A DNA stretch of 64,000 bases, taken from positions 134,501-198,500 of the forward strand of contig JAKTNV010000008.1 of the NCBI GenBank assembly GCA_022747635.1, read 5' to 3'. This document shows, piece by piece, positions 10,587 to 22,782 of this stretch. This DNA comes from Hetaerina americana (lineage: Eukaryota; Arthropoda; Insecta; Odonata; Calopterygidae). The translations under genes were made by a program, and so were the position numbers. Position 1 is the first letter of the stretch. Every line of letters starts with the position of its first letter. Under the pieces are notes generated by a model, which was given only the letters and a program-made list of their open reading frames with translations, did not search any database and was not told where the DNA came from.

Positions 10587-11800
10587 ATCGGTTTCGATCG
10601 AGGGTGCCCGGGGTCAGCGACAGCAAATGCACACGCGATCCCAAGGTGATCCGGTCAGTGAAGACCTGTTCGTCACCCAAGAGCAGCTGACCCTTTAGCA
10701 ACACGAAATACTGGACTCTTCAGAATCTACAATGGCATCCGGACAAGAAGAGCCACACGCACAAATGACAAGAATGGCAGAGCAAATAGCCCGACCCACC
10801 GATGTAATACATAACCATGGCGTGGCAGGAGCCACGCTGTTACCATCATTCACCGCCCTATTATCATCTACTTCCAACGTTGGCATGGACCCGCCTGGAG
10901 GTACTACAGCTCTTCACGTCACTGGCCGACAATACAAGCAGTCACCGATTGAAAGCCAGGGACCTACATGAGATAACTTTAATATTAACTATGACTGCGA
11001 GCTGGGAAACGTTGTAAATAATCCAAAGAAAAACGTTATATAATAGGGCAAGGATACTACTAGCAGTCGCCATGATCGGATGGACGGACGCCCTCCGGAT
11101 GGCAACCGAATCACCAGTGAACCTACTTCATCTACCACCTGGGTTCACTCTGATTCAACCGCCTCCTCCACCACCACCACCACAGCAACACTACCAGCCC
11201 TTTCGGAGCAACCCTCCTCGTCAACGGGGGCGAGGACGGGGATACCGCGGCACTCCACGTCCCTGAGGCATCCATCTCCTCAGGTGAAGAACAGTTACTC
11301 CGGTGGGTGGCCATCGGCGAGCCCGAAGACCCCACCGCGTGGGATACCTCCTCTGAAAACAGCAGTCAAGAAATCCACCAGAGTGACCACGGAGGCTAGG
11401 GTGTTGACGACCCGGACAACACGGAGGAGGAGTCAGATGCCTGGCGGTGGCGGACCATCCCGGACCGGGACCTCATCGTCGAAGACCCACCTGAAGAGGA
11501 GGAAGAGGAACGCCCCTTCCAGCTCCCCGAACCCGCGGACGAGGAAGAACTTACCGCTACCGCTACAAGCGCCCCATAGCATCCCAAGACGAGCAAGACA
11601 CCCTTCCGGCAAAGAAGAAGCCAAGGCTGCTCTGAGCGGGAATAAATCAAACGACTGACAACGCAGAAGAATTCTTCCCGCCTTAGTAGCCTTGGAGGCT
11701 GGAAAGGCGCAGTGTAAGGGCTACGCAAGAGCCCTTGCAAGAAACTGCTCTAGAGTGGGCAGTCGGGAATCGGTTTCGGTCGAGGGTGCTCGGGGCCAGC
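10587..11800 (+). other. Unidentified 1.2-kb insert in a PLE, flanked by 33-bp direct repeats
   Basis: Both ends carry the same 33-base sequence starting AATCGGTTTCG(A/G)TCGAGGG (10587-10619 and 11768-11800). Inside, plus-strand frames look coding but are broken. The frame from about 10640 reads EDLFVTQEQLTL, a stop, then MASGQEEPHAQMTRMAEQIAR. A second frame reads from about 10817 to 11266, with one TAA near 11015, and includes LLAVAMIGWTDALRMATESP, a polyproline run and an RGRGRGYRG tail. A third overlapping frame (about 11190-11580) is strongly acidic, with EEEEEERPFQLPEPADEEE. A proline-rich segment with an RG tail overlapped by another frame suggests a gag- or nucleocapsid-like protein followed by a second ORF, but I recognise no family. 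No RT or integrase is present. Confidence 0.5.
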
Positions 11801-12680
11801 AGCATGCATTCGCCTATGTAAAATGAAGAGCATTGTTTGTATGACCAAAGATGGATAACGTTTTTCGAGAGGCATATAGCGCGGGAACGAGAAGAGGGGG
11901 CAATGAGGGGAGAGGGGTGCAGATCTGATAAGCAGATATAGTTTACATCGGTGGTGGTGGAAATTAGGGGAAAAATGAGGGCATTTGTCGAGAGGGGGAC
12001 GCAAAGGGTTGGTGGATCTCAGAATGTTTCTGAGATTAGTAGGTTATCTGAATGCAAGAGATGGACATTGAGCCAGTAGAGATGAGGTAGTGTCACAATC
12101 TACACGATAGGAAACTTCTTCAGGAAAGGTTTTCAGTCGTCGGGATTCTGGGAAATAGGTGGTGCAAAGGTTGAGTCCTGCGTCAGATGTGGGCTTGTTA
12201 TTGTGTGGTGTGTGTGGTCGGGTGGAGCGGTGGATTTATTTTGTAGTAACTTTTCTGGGCAACTGCGTTTGTGGAGTGCAAGATGTAGATTGTCAAGGTA
12301 TTTGTTGAGAGTGGCTGTGGTGTTGTAAATCCGGTGTACGTGGATAGAGAGAGAGAGAGAGTTAGGAATCGAGCGTTTCGTGTGTTGAGGATGACTACTT
12401 GTGTGGTGTAGGCATTGCTGATGATTAGTGACTTCGATGTGTACTGAAGTGGGGAACTTGTTGTTGTGAAGTGAGATGTTTGTATCAAGAAAGGTGATGG
12501 TGGAGTCTGAAATGTATGAAGTGAATTTAACTAATGAAAAGATTTTAAGGTTGATAAGAAATTGTTGAGGGATATAGAGTCCAGAGGAATAAAAATGCCG
12601 TGTATGTAGCGGAGCCAGAAAAGAGGTTGGAGGGGTTGTACGGCTACACATTGCCTCGACCTTTAACACGCCAACCGATT
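11801..12680 (-). mobile_element. PLE family 1, RT C-terminus and linker (right half of a split copy)
   Basis: On the minus strand the open frame 12777-12133 contains KFTSYISDSTITFLDTN, SVHIEVTNHQQCLHHTSSHP, HTKRSIPNSLSLSI and a final KRSCPEKLLQ. These are the palm/thumb end of a PLE reverse transcriptase. Degraded linker sequence follows to LFILHRRMH at about 11805, where the 1.2-kb insert begins. The RT palm carrying the catalytic aspartates is missing, so it is a dead 5'-truncated copy. Confidence 0.72.
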
Positions 12681-12899
12681 CGCCGGAAAAGTACTTGAAA
12701 TTTAATATTTTTTTCCTTATCAGACAGAAAATAAATACCTTTATGAAACATTTAGATGAAATCAATGTTTTTAGCAAATAGTAAGCAATAGATTTTTAAT
12801 ATTTCCTTTAAAGAACTTCCGAAATATATCTCGGGGATACTACACCTTTAATAATAAATAGCCCTTGTTTCTCTAACTTTTTTAAACCATCTAAAAAGT

Positions 12900-13690
12900 A
12901 TGGTTTTGTAAGTTCCTAAACATAAGGGTCTGTGTTAGCGATGACCTCATCATTCGGTGTAATTTTTTTTCCGCCGAGCCTTTTTTCAAGGTTTGAAGTA
13001 AAAGAAGTAGCTGGGGATCGAATACGGCGGATATGGTAATAATTCGAGCTTAAATTCCATGATTGTGACCATCGAAACTGCGTGGGTGTGCACCCATGAA
13101 TTGCCTTAATGGGGGAAAATTTCATTTTTGCCAATTTGACGTTTTTTCTTGATTTCTTCGCTCAACAAGTGCAATAACGACGCGTAATACTCTCCGTTTA
13201 TTGTTTGTCCTTTTTTCAAGCCATCGATGCAAGTGCATCCCAAAATAACGTCGGCCAATACCTTATCGTCGGCCGATTTCACCGACTTCACCTCCTTCGG
13301 AGCGGGATCGCCTTTAGATAGCCTGTTTCCTCTGTTACTTTGTCACTGGAGTGTAGTGGTGTAACTATGTTTCGTTCGTAGAAATTCGTCAGGATTACGA
13401 CGGAAAAGCACATTGACCATCCACCGAATGGACCACACACGATTGCGTTTATACTTCACTGGGGGCAGACGCGGCACCCAGCCTACCGAGATTTTTTTCA
13501 CACCCAATTTTTCGTGCAAAATAGAAAACGCAATACTTTGTGAAATTATTGTGGCCTCTGATATTTCACGAACTTTGATTCAGTGATCACGCACAACCAC
13601 ATAATGGTATTTGTCAATTATTTTACAGGAAATCGCACAGAACCTATTAAAATACTACGAGCGCCATTTGTTGGATTTTCTAAGAAGTTC
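12900..13690 (-). pseudogene. Mariner transposase pseudogene
   Basis: Minus-strand landmarks in order are KVREISEATIISQSIAFSIL, KLGVKKISVGWVPRLPP, RRNPDEFL, then KGDPAPKEVKSVKSADDKVLADV, KKGQTINGEYYASLL, the lost HQDNAPAH region, LLPYPPYSPDP and GGKKITPNDEVIANTD. This is a mariner transposase missing its first helix-turn-helix. Frameshifts occur near 13106, 13290 and 13370, and the first catalytic motif is eroded. It differs from the 2.8-kb copy, so at least two lineages are present. Confidence 0.78.
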
Positions 13691-13714
13691 TTGAGCGTCG
13701 CATCAATCAAAAAA

Positions 13715-14390
13715 AGGATCTAAAGCCGTAAAAGAAACTATATATGTACATAGTAAGTGGAAATTGGACAAAGAAATCATCGATTACAGAAATGACAGGA
13801 AAGATAGACGAGAGAAGAATATGAAAGGAAAAAAACACGGAGTTAAGTAGACGGAAGTATAAAGAGTTAAATAATAAACTGAGACGCAAAACAATTAGAA
13901 GAAGACAAGCGTGGCGGAAGACTTAGTCGAGCGCATGGAAAAATTACAGAGTTGAATGGATGCGCGATGCAGGAAAGTTAAACTGCGTCTTGAAGTAAGA
14001 AGGAAAAAACTGCGATAACAATCGAAGATAAGCCGGGAGAAATATTAGTTGAATCAGAGGAGAGAGAGATGGAAGGAATATACATAAAGACGGCCTACGT
14101 ATATGATAGGGGCGTCATGCCAGCAAGCTTAGACATAGAAAGAGAATATTACGTAAATGATGATAGGCTTGATAGGTCCAGGTTTCCTCGATGGCTAGAT
14201 TAATATGGTATCAAAGGGATTGGCATCAAATAAGGCCGTGGGAGTGGACAACATACTTGAAAGTAGGCACATAAAAGTTTAGAAAAATACGGGAGGAACA
14301 GTTTTTATGGACTAATTCGTAGAATCAATGAAAAGGGAATTTGGCCGGAAGACTTGGTCGGATCAGTGTTATTCCCTATGCCATATTTTT
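13715..14390 (+). mobile_element. Old RTE-like LINE relic, central part
   Basis: The plus-strand text recalls the region between endonuclease and RT of the RTE-like family: IEDKPGEILVE (for VRDKAGKVIV), ASLDIEREYYVNDD (for QLDIEKENDVEED), and YGRNSFYGLIRRINEKGIWPEDLVGSVL (for CGRKRLYGLIRSIYEEGIWPEDFVRAVL). Frequent stops make it a dead fragment truncated at both ends. Confidence 0.68.
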
Positions 14391-15530
14391 GAATCCGAAG
14401 GGAAATCGTCATGTAAATAAATGCGCACTCACCAGCGGGACGAGTCAGCCATCAATTCTCGTGCGCCGTTCATTGTTGCGTCGCAAGTAACCGCGCCGAT
14501 CGGCGGGAAGTAAAATATCGTAAATCGATGCCCTCTTTCAATTTTGAAAATTGAGGGTCGATATTTAAAGTGGACGTGCCCCCCCACACACACACACACA
14601 TTTTGTTCGACTGTAAAATGACGTTGCCTTGTCGCGACGGATAGCGCTATGGAGGCTCGTCGTACGTGCAGAGCAACTCCTTAGTTGGCGAGGGACGCTC
14701 GGAAAATCGGTTGAATTCCATATTGGACCATCGCTTCTCCGTTAATTATTTCGTGGAATGGTTATCCTTAAAGATCGCCCATTTTCTCGGCTTCAGGTCG
14801 ACTATTGCGGTCTCGTCGACCCCTCCACCGCCCTTCGCACACGCGTTCTCCACCTCTCCCTCCCTCCTCCTCCTCCTCCAGAGCCCTCTTTAGCAGCGCC
14901 CGCGAAATTGCGAAATGTTAAAAATGATTTGATACATTTTTTTGGAAAAGCCAACTTTGTATTATTACTTCAAGCAATACAATTATTTTTAACATTATTT
15001 AGAGTGAAATCGACTTGAAATTTGGAAAATGCCTCATCGCCGTCATTGTATGAGATCCTTTGAATTCTGTTCTCAGTGGGTATCAATCATCATTTTCAAA
15101 CCATCGTTTTAATTTTTTCGCGTTAAGAACACTTGCGGGTCAAGCCTCACTCACCTGTGGCCCTGTCGCGGGGTCCGCTTTGCAACAACTTGCGACCGAC
15201 AAAGATGGATGTATCGTTCGCCTGAATCCTGACCAGACCGTACTGTGTGCATTGGCCATGGCCAGTTCCACCAATGGCAATCCCTCCACCCTTGACTGAA
15301 CCACGGGGATCGAGACTGACTCTCCCTTCGTGCGAGCCAATTTTAAGTGTCAACCTACACTGGTTTAGATGCTGAGGAATTTATTTCCTAAAATCTTACT
15401 TAAATAGCGTTTGGATATCAAATGGATATTAATGTGGAAGCCCATATAAATCAGCCAATTGTCAAAGCTCACAAGAATGATAAAAGATGAGACCAGACTG
15501 GGGCGCCTCGAGTATATAAAAAACTATATA
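14391..15530. other. No gene or element recognised
   Basis: A C-rich run and short (AC)n occur at about 14580-14601, and the area around 14600-14900 is moderately CpG-rich. The open frames at 14666-15018 have biased pyrimidine-rich composition and no domain signature. Confidence 0.4.

Positions 15531-15700
<170 letters not shown>

Positions 15701-15770
<70 letters not shown>
15701..15770. repeat. (TA)n microsatellite
   Basis: Seventy bases of uninterrupted TA lie between two oppositely oriented SINE family A heads. Confidence 0.95.
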
Positions 15771-15773
<3 letters not shown>

Positions 15774-16039
15774 GTCGCGGTAGTCCAGGGGGTAGAGCGG
15801 TGGACTGCTGACCGGAGGGCCCCGGGTTCGATTCCCAGGCTAGGCACTCTGGACACCTGCAGCTCCAACCAAGCTAAAGTGATTTTTCGGGTACTAGATC
15901 TTCCTGGGAAACCATAACCGGCACAGGGAAAGGAACTGGCCTCCCTACCCTGATGTGTGAATTTCACACGCCGCATAGGGCTTAGTACTGGGTGAACTCT
16001 GCTATCACCTGCTAAACCGGCCTTCGGGTTGATTACTGT

Positions 16040-16043
<4 letters not shown>
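15771..16043 (+). mobile_element. tRNA-derived SINE, family A, full-length copy
   Basis: The head has an A-box-like TAGTCCAGGGGGTAGAGCGG and a B-box GGGTTCGATTCCC. The body includes GATTTTTCGGGTACTAGATC, GGGAAACCATAACCGGCACA and CTGATGTGTGAATTTCACAC, and it ends CCGGCCTTCGGGTTGATTACTGTGTT before (TA)n. Further copies at 19.5, 52.0, 54.5 and 58.7 kb define the unit at about 270 bases. It would be transcribed by RNA polymerase III and mobilised by a LINE; which LINE is not shown. Confidence 0.88.

Positions 16044-16112
<69 letters not shown>
16044..16112. repeat. (TA)n microsatellite between SINE and LINE
   Basis: About 69 bases of (TA)n sit exactly between the 3' end of a family A SINE and the 5' end of an RTE-like LINE. 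Confidence 0.95.
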
Positions 16113-16117
<5 letters not shown>

Positions 16118-19100
16118 CCTCCCCGGACTACAACCTTGTCGTGGTGGAAGGGCTTGTGCGTTCCGATGACCCCTAGAGCTGTGCTGACGTGAGTAATAGT
16201 AATTGCTCCTGCTAGGGTCACCCATGCCAGATAGGTTGAAGGTTAGGAGCCAGACGAAAGGAAGTCCACGCAGCGTCTGTTCCTCAGTGAGGGGGCTGCC
16301 ATTGCGTCTGACCCCAGTGAGGCGGCCAGTACGCATTGGTGTCACGTTAAAAACACTATTTAGGAAGGCAATGGGAAACCACCTCAATTATCATTCCCAA
16401 GATAAATAAGATGATGGACAATACAGAGATTTGAGTCCAGGCAACTACGGGGCTCGGCCCAATCGGCCGTGTGTCGTGCCCGACAGCGGGGGAGGCAAGA
16501 CTTCCGCGGTCGTCATCCCACGAAACTCTTTCGAGGGAAAACCAGCAGCAGCAGGACAGAAGACGCAAGAGAAGAAGACCAAATTAGTTAGAATAGGAAC
16601 GTGGAATGTTAGGACAATGATGAGGACAGGGAAACTGGAGAATGTTAAGCGAGAGATGGAAAGGGGAAATATAGATATTTTAGGTCCATGCGAGGTGAGA
16701 TGGAAGGATAGCGAGGATTACTGGGGTGATAATTATAGAATAATGTACAGCGGCGGGGACGGGAGCCAATGAAGGGGTTGCCATTGTAATAAATGAAGAG
16801 GTAGGAAGAAGCGTCGTCAACATAAAGCAGGTAATGGATAGATTATTACTAGTAGAGATAAAAGCAGAACCGACGAACTTCGTTATTATACAGGCATACA
16901 TGCCACCGAGCAACCATAGGGAAGAAGAGGTTGATAGGATATACGATCAGTTAGAGGACATAATGGCGTGTGCTCCCGGGGGGAAACATATGATAGTGAT
17001 GGGGGATTGGAATGCGACGGTAGGCGAAGGAAGAGATGGTGATGAGGTGGGAGACTACGGTTTAGGCATGAGGAATGACCGCGGGGAGAAAGCAGTTGAG
17101 TTCTGTAGGAGACAGGGCTTAGTCATCACCAACACTTGGTTTAGACACCACAAAAGTCGCAGGTATACATGGAAAATGCCAGGTGACTCAGAGAGGTATC
17201 AGCTAAATTATATCGTGCTTAGACACAGGTTTAGGAACAGTGTGATAAATTCGCACAGCTTCCCGGGAGCGGATGCGAACTCTGACAACAATTTAGTTGT
17301 ATTGAATGTTGCGTCCTTTTCAAAAAGATAAGGCAGGGACGGCGGGTTAGAAAATAGAGTGTAGAAGCATTAAATGGATTGAAAAGCAAGGAGTACCCAC
17401 AGGCTGTAGAGGAAATCATGGAGGATGGTAAAGAGCTAAGTACTATCGAAGAAAAATGGGAAAGTTTCAAGAAAGGGTTGTCTAAAGCCGCAAAAGACAC
17501 TATTGGAACCGTTAACGCTAAAAGGACTAGGAAACTGTGGATCACGGATGAGATGATTACAAAGATGGATGAGCAGAGAAAATAGAAGAATGTAAATACA
17601 GAACTAGGCAAGTACAAAGAGTTAAACAATAAATTCCGGGCAGGCAACAAATAAAGTAAAAGAAGCATGGTGGAAGACGCAGTGCGAGGATGTGGAAAGT
17701 CTGCAGAGGAAGGGTGAAATCGGTACGCTGTACAGCAAAGTTAAATCTTTATCTGGAATAAGAAAGGGAGATCTATGCTAACAGTTAGAGACAAGGCGGG
17801 TAAGGTAATAGTGGGCACAGGAAAGATCCTAGAGAGATGGAAGGAGTATATAGAAGAACTATGTAGTAAAGAACTTCCACCAACGAAGTTAAACATTGAA
17901 AAAGAATATGACGTAGAGGAAGATAGCTTAGGTCCAGGCATACGAGACGATGAGATAGAAAGGGAATTAAGGGAGATGAATCTAAATAAGGCTGTGGGGG
18001 TGGATAACATTCCCGCGGAACTATTGAAATGTTTAGGAAAATTTGGGAGGAAGAGGCTATATAGTATGGGCTGATCCGTAGTATCTATGAGGAAGAAATC
18101 TGGCCATAAGACTTCGTGAGATCAGTTTTAGTTCCTATTCCGAAAAAGGTAAAGGCTACGTCATGTGAGGACTACAGGAAAATAAGTTTGATATACCACG
18201 CAGCTAAAGTTGTTCTTAGGATCATAAACAAAAGAAAAGAGAGTAGGGCAAATGATTACTTAGGGGATGACCACTTTGGGTTTAGGAAGGGGAGAGGTAC
18301 GCGTGATGCCATTGCAGTAATGAGATTATTAATCGAGAGGAATATAGAACATAACCAGGAGGTATTTGCCTGTTTCGTAGATTTCGAAAAAGCGTTTGAT
18401 AGAGTGAGTTGGGGAAAACTAATGAGTATATTGCGGAAAATAGGAATAGATTGGAGGGAAAGGAGGCTAATCCGCAACCTGTACATGTCTCAGACTGCTC
18501 AGGTGCGGGTGGGAAACGGGGAGTCCGTTTGGGCAGTGTTAGGAAGAGGTGTAAGGCAGGGTTGTCCATTATCACCATTGCTGTTCAACCTGTATGCAGA
18601 GAATATGATCAAAGAGGCATGGGGATAACTGGTGATAGGAATGAAAGTGGGCGATGATTCCGTGAAATCAGTTAGATGTGCTGAAAACCAAGCTTTAGTG
18701 TGTCAGTCAGCCAAAGGGTTGCACGCATTGCTTAGTGAATTGGAAATTCAATGTGACAGGTATGGGATGATAATCAATATTAATAAAACAAAGGTAATGC
18801 GATTCTCTAGAAAGAAAAAGGCCAAGCTTAACATTAAAATATAAGGGCAAAAACTAGAGCAGGTAGAACAGTTTACGTATCTCGGTAGTGTTTTGGACCA
18901 ACACGGTCAAAGTAGTAGGGACGTAAGGAGAAGAATTGCGCAAGGCAAAGAGGCTTTCACAACGAGGAGGGAGTTGATGACGGGGACGTTGAGTAAGGAT
19001 GTTAAGAAAAGACTCGTAAAAACTTTGATAAGGAGCGTAGCTATGTACGGCGCGGAAACGTGGTCATTGAAGCAGGAGAATAGACTGAGACTGGAGGCTT

Positions 19101-19495
19101 TTGAAATGTAGGTGTGGAGAAGAATGGAGAAGGTGAAATGGACAGAGAAGAAAACAAATGAGGAAGTACTTGGTATGGTGGGCGAAGAGAGGAGTTTGTT
19201 GGGAGAAATCCTATGGAGGCAGGAAAAGTGGATGAAGGGGGTTTTGAACGGCAGCGGGATGTTGAAGACTGTAATTGAGGGGAAATTGTTAGGCAAACGA
19301 GGAAGGTGAAGGAACAGGATAGGGTTGTTGGACGGGATGAAGGGAGGAAGAAAGTACTCAGATCTGAAGAGGGACCTGATGTAGAGTAGGATGTTGTGTT
19401 TTGGCAGGGGTCACAAATTATTTAATTAGTAATGATGTCCTACAAAAAACCTACTTTAACCGGTAGATTATCTTATAATAATAATAATATTTATA
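16113..19495 (+). mobile_element. RTE-like LINE, full-length but frameshifted
   Basis: The 5' UTR begins CCCTCCCCGGACTACAACCTTG at about 16117. The ORF then has an AP endonuclease (IGTWNVRTMMRTGKL, MGDWNATVGEG, degraded at the SDH motif), and a reverse transcriptase with FVDFEKAFDRVSW and RQGCPLSPLLFNLY. The active-site block is degraded to RCAENQALV. The C-terminal region contains YLGSVLDQHGQSS, AETWSLKQE and KTNEEVLGMVGEE. Stops or shifts occur near 16772, 17331, 17585, 18074, 18628, 18844 and 19111. The 3' end carries CCTACTTTAACCGGTAGATT and (ATA)n. The start lies in the 5' UTR frame near 16590, since coding similarity begins at LVRIGTWNV. The related minus copy at 19.8-22.8 kb shows what the frame should be. 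Confidence 0.9.
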
Positions 19496-19510
19496 TATAG
19501 TATATATATA

Positions 19511-19775
19511 GGGGTTATGGTAGTCTAGGGGTAGAGCGTTTGACTACTGACCGGAGGGCTCCGGGTTCGATCCTGGGTAAGGCCCTCGGGGCACCTGCAG
19601 CTCCAACGAAGCTATGTAATTTTTCGGGTACCACATATTCCTGGGAATCCGTAACCGGCACATAGAAAGGAACTAGACCCCCAACCCTGATGTGTGAATT
19701 TCACGCGCCGCCGGGCTTAGTACTGGGTAAACTCTAAACTCTATCACCACCTACCTTACTTTAAAATAGAAGTGA

Positions 19776-19777
<2 letters not shown>
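19511..19777 (+). mobile_element. SINE family A, copy between two LINE tails
   Basis: A-box TAGTCTAGGGGTAGAGCG and B-box GGGTTCGATCCTGGG are followed by the same body as at 15771 (TTTTTCGGGTACCA, GATGTGTGAATTTCACG). The end is degraded into a TA/T-rich tail at 19778-19808. It fills the gap between the 3' ends of two tail-to-tail LINEs. Confidence 0.85.
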
Positions 19778-19799
<22 letters not shown>

Positions 19800-19806
<7 letters not shown>

Positions 19807-22782
19807 TTAGGTAATCTACCGGTTAAGGTAGGTTTTTCGATGGACACAACTACCAAACAAATATTTTGTGACTACTAACAAAACACAACCCTAAATTCTA
19901 CTCTACACCAGGTCCCTCTTCATCTCTGAGTACTTTCTTCCGCCCTTCATCCCGTCCAACATCCCTATCCTGTTCCTTCCCTTTCCTCTTTTGCCCAACA
20001 TTCTACCCTCTATCACAGTCTTCAACATCCCACTGCCGGTCAACACCCCCTTCATCCACTTTTCCTGCCTCCATAGGATTGCTCCCAACAAACCCCTCTC
20101 TTCGCCCACCATACCAAGTACTTCCTCATTTGTTTTCTTCTCTGTCCATTTCACCTTCTCCATTCTTCTCCACACCCACATTTCAAAAGCCTCCAGTCTA
20201 CGTCTATCCTCCTGCTTCAATGACCACGTTTCCGCGCCGTACATAGCTACGCTCCATATCAAAGTTTTTACGAGTCTTTTCTTAACATCCTTACTCAAAG
20301 TCCCCGTCATCAACTCCCTCCTCCTCGTGAAAGCCTCTTTGCCTAGCGCAATTCTTCTCCTTACATCCCTACTACTTTGACCGTGTTGGTCCAAAACACT
20401 TCCGAGATACGTAAACTGTTCTACCTGCTCTAGTTTTTGCCCTCCTATTTTAATGTTTAGCTTAGCCTTTTCCTTTCTAGAAAATCGCATTACCGTCGTT
20501 TTATTAATATTGATTCTCATCCCATACCTGTCGCACTGAATTTCCAATTCACTCAGCAATGCTTGCAGCCCCTTGGCTGACTGACAAACTAAAGCTTGGT
20601 CATTAGCAAACCTAACTGATTTTACGGATTCCCCGCCCACTTTCATTCCTACCTCTAGTTCTTCCCATGCCTCTTTGATCATTTCCTCTGCATACAGGTT
20701 GAACAGCAATGGTGATAATGGGCAACCCTGCCTTACACCTCTTCCTAACACTGCCCAAACGGTCTCCCCGTTTCCCACCCGCACCTGAGCAGTCTGAGAC
20801 ATGTACAGGTTGCGGATTAGCCTCCTTTCCCTCCAATCTATTCCTATTTTCCGCAATATACTCATTAGTTTTCCCCAACTCACTCTATCAAACGCTTTTT
20901 CGAAATCTACGAAACAGGCAAATACCTCCTGGTTGTGTTCTATATTCCTCTCGATTAATAATCTCATTACTGCAATGGCATCACGCGTACCTCTCCCCTT
21001 CCTAAACCCAAACTGATCATCCCCTAAGTAATCATTTGCCCTACTCTCTATCCTTTTGTTTATGATCCTGAGAACAACTTTAGCTGCGTGGGATATCAAA
21101 CTAATTGTCCTATAGTCCTCACATGACGTGGCCTTTACCTTTTTCGGAATCGGAACTAAAACTGCTCTCACAAAGTCTTCCGGCCAGATTCCCTCCTCAT
21201 AAATGCTACGGATCAGCCCATATAGCCTCTTCCTCCCACATTTTCCTAAGCATTTTAAAAGTTCCACGGGAATGTTATCTACCCCCACGGCCTTATTTAG
21301 TTTCATCTCCCTTAATGCCCTTTCTATCTCATTGTCTAGTATGCCTGGACCTAAGCTGTCTTCCTCTACGTCATTTTCTTTTTCAATGTCTAACTGTGTT
21401 GGTCTGAGTTCTTTACTATACAGTTCTTCTATATACTCCTTCCATCTCTCTTGGATCTTTCCTGCGTCAACTATTACCTTACCCGCCTTATCTCTAACTA
21501 TTAGCATAGCTCTTCCTTTCTTACTTCCCGATAACGATTTAACTTTGCTATACAGCGCACCGATTTCACCCTTCCTCTGGAGACTTTCCATATCCTCGCA
21601 CTGCGTCTTCCACCATGCGTCTTTTGCCTTATTTGTTGCCCGCCTCAATTTATTGTTCAATTCTTTGTACTTCATTTTGCCTAATTCTGTATTTATATTC
21701 TTCCATTTTCGCCGCTCATCCATCTTTGTAATCATCTCATCCGTGATCCATGGTTTCCTAGTCCTTTTAGCGTTAACGGTTCCAATAGTGTCTTTTGCGG
21801 CTTTAGACAACCATTTTTTGATCATTTCCCATTTTTCTTCGATAGTAATAAGCCCTTTACCATCCTCCATGATTTTCTCTACCGCCTGTTTGTATTCCTT
21901 CCTTTTCAACCCATTTAATGCTTCTACATTCCATTTTCTAACTCGCCGCCCCTGCCTTATCTTTTTGAAACGTACGCTACATTTCATAACAACTAAGTTG
22001 TGGTCTGAGTCCGCATCCGCTCCCGGAAAGCTGTGGGAATTTATCACACTATTCCTAAACCTGTGTCTAACCAGGATATAATCTAGCTGATATCTTCCTG
22101 AGTCACCTGGCATATTCCATGTATACCTGCGTCTTTTGTGGTGTCTAAACCAAGTGTTGGTGATGACTAACCCCTGTCTCCTGCAGAACTCAACTGCTTT
22201 CTCCCCGCGGTCATTCCTCGTGCCTAAACCGTAGTCGCCCACCTCATCACCATCTCTTCCTTCGCCTACCGTCGCATTCCAATCCCCCATCACTATCAAA
22301 TGTTTCCCTGCAGGAACACACGCGATCATGTCCTCTAACTGATCGTATATCTTATCGACCTCTTCTTCCTTATGGTTGCTCGGTGGCATGTATACCTGAA
22401 TAATAACTAAGTTCGTCGGTTCTGCTTTTATCTCCACTAGTAGTATTCTATCCGTTACCTGCTCTATGTCTCAAATTATCTCTATTGTCCATCATATTTT
22501 TCTAGGGAATGATAATTGAGGTGGTTTCCCGTTGCCTTCCTCAATAGTGTTTTTAACGTGACACCATCACTTACTGGCCGCCCCACTGGGGTCAGACGCC
22601 ATTGCAGCCGCCTCACTGAGGAACAGACGCTGCGTGGACTACCTTTCGTCTGGCTCCTAACCTTCGACCTATCTGGCATGGGTGACCCTACCAGGAGCAA
22701 TAATTATTACTCCCGCCAGCACAGCTCTAGGGGTCATCGGAACGCACAAGCCCTTCCACCACGTCAAGGTTGTAGTCCGGGG

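Noticed and set aside
11080..11658. 192-codon plus-strand frame rich in serine, threonine and arginine
   Set aside because: It overlaps two other coding-like frames that show clearer protein character, and its composition reads like an off-frame shadow. It is treated as part of the unidentified insert, not as a gene.
15771..15850. Functional tRNA genes at SINE heads (also 9300, 19520, 56660, 56810, 61990)
   Set aside because: Each head continues into a conserved SINE body, occurs in several copies and lacks a complete, canonical anticodon arm.
21203..22081. 292-codon plus-strand frame opposite the LINE
   Set aside because: It is the antisense shadow of the 844-codon LINE ORF, with the leucine/serine-rich composition typical of an antisense frame.
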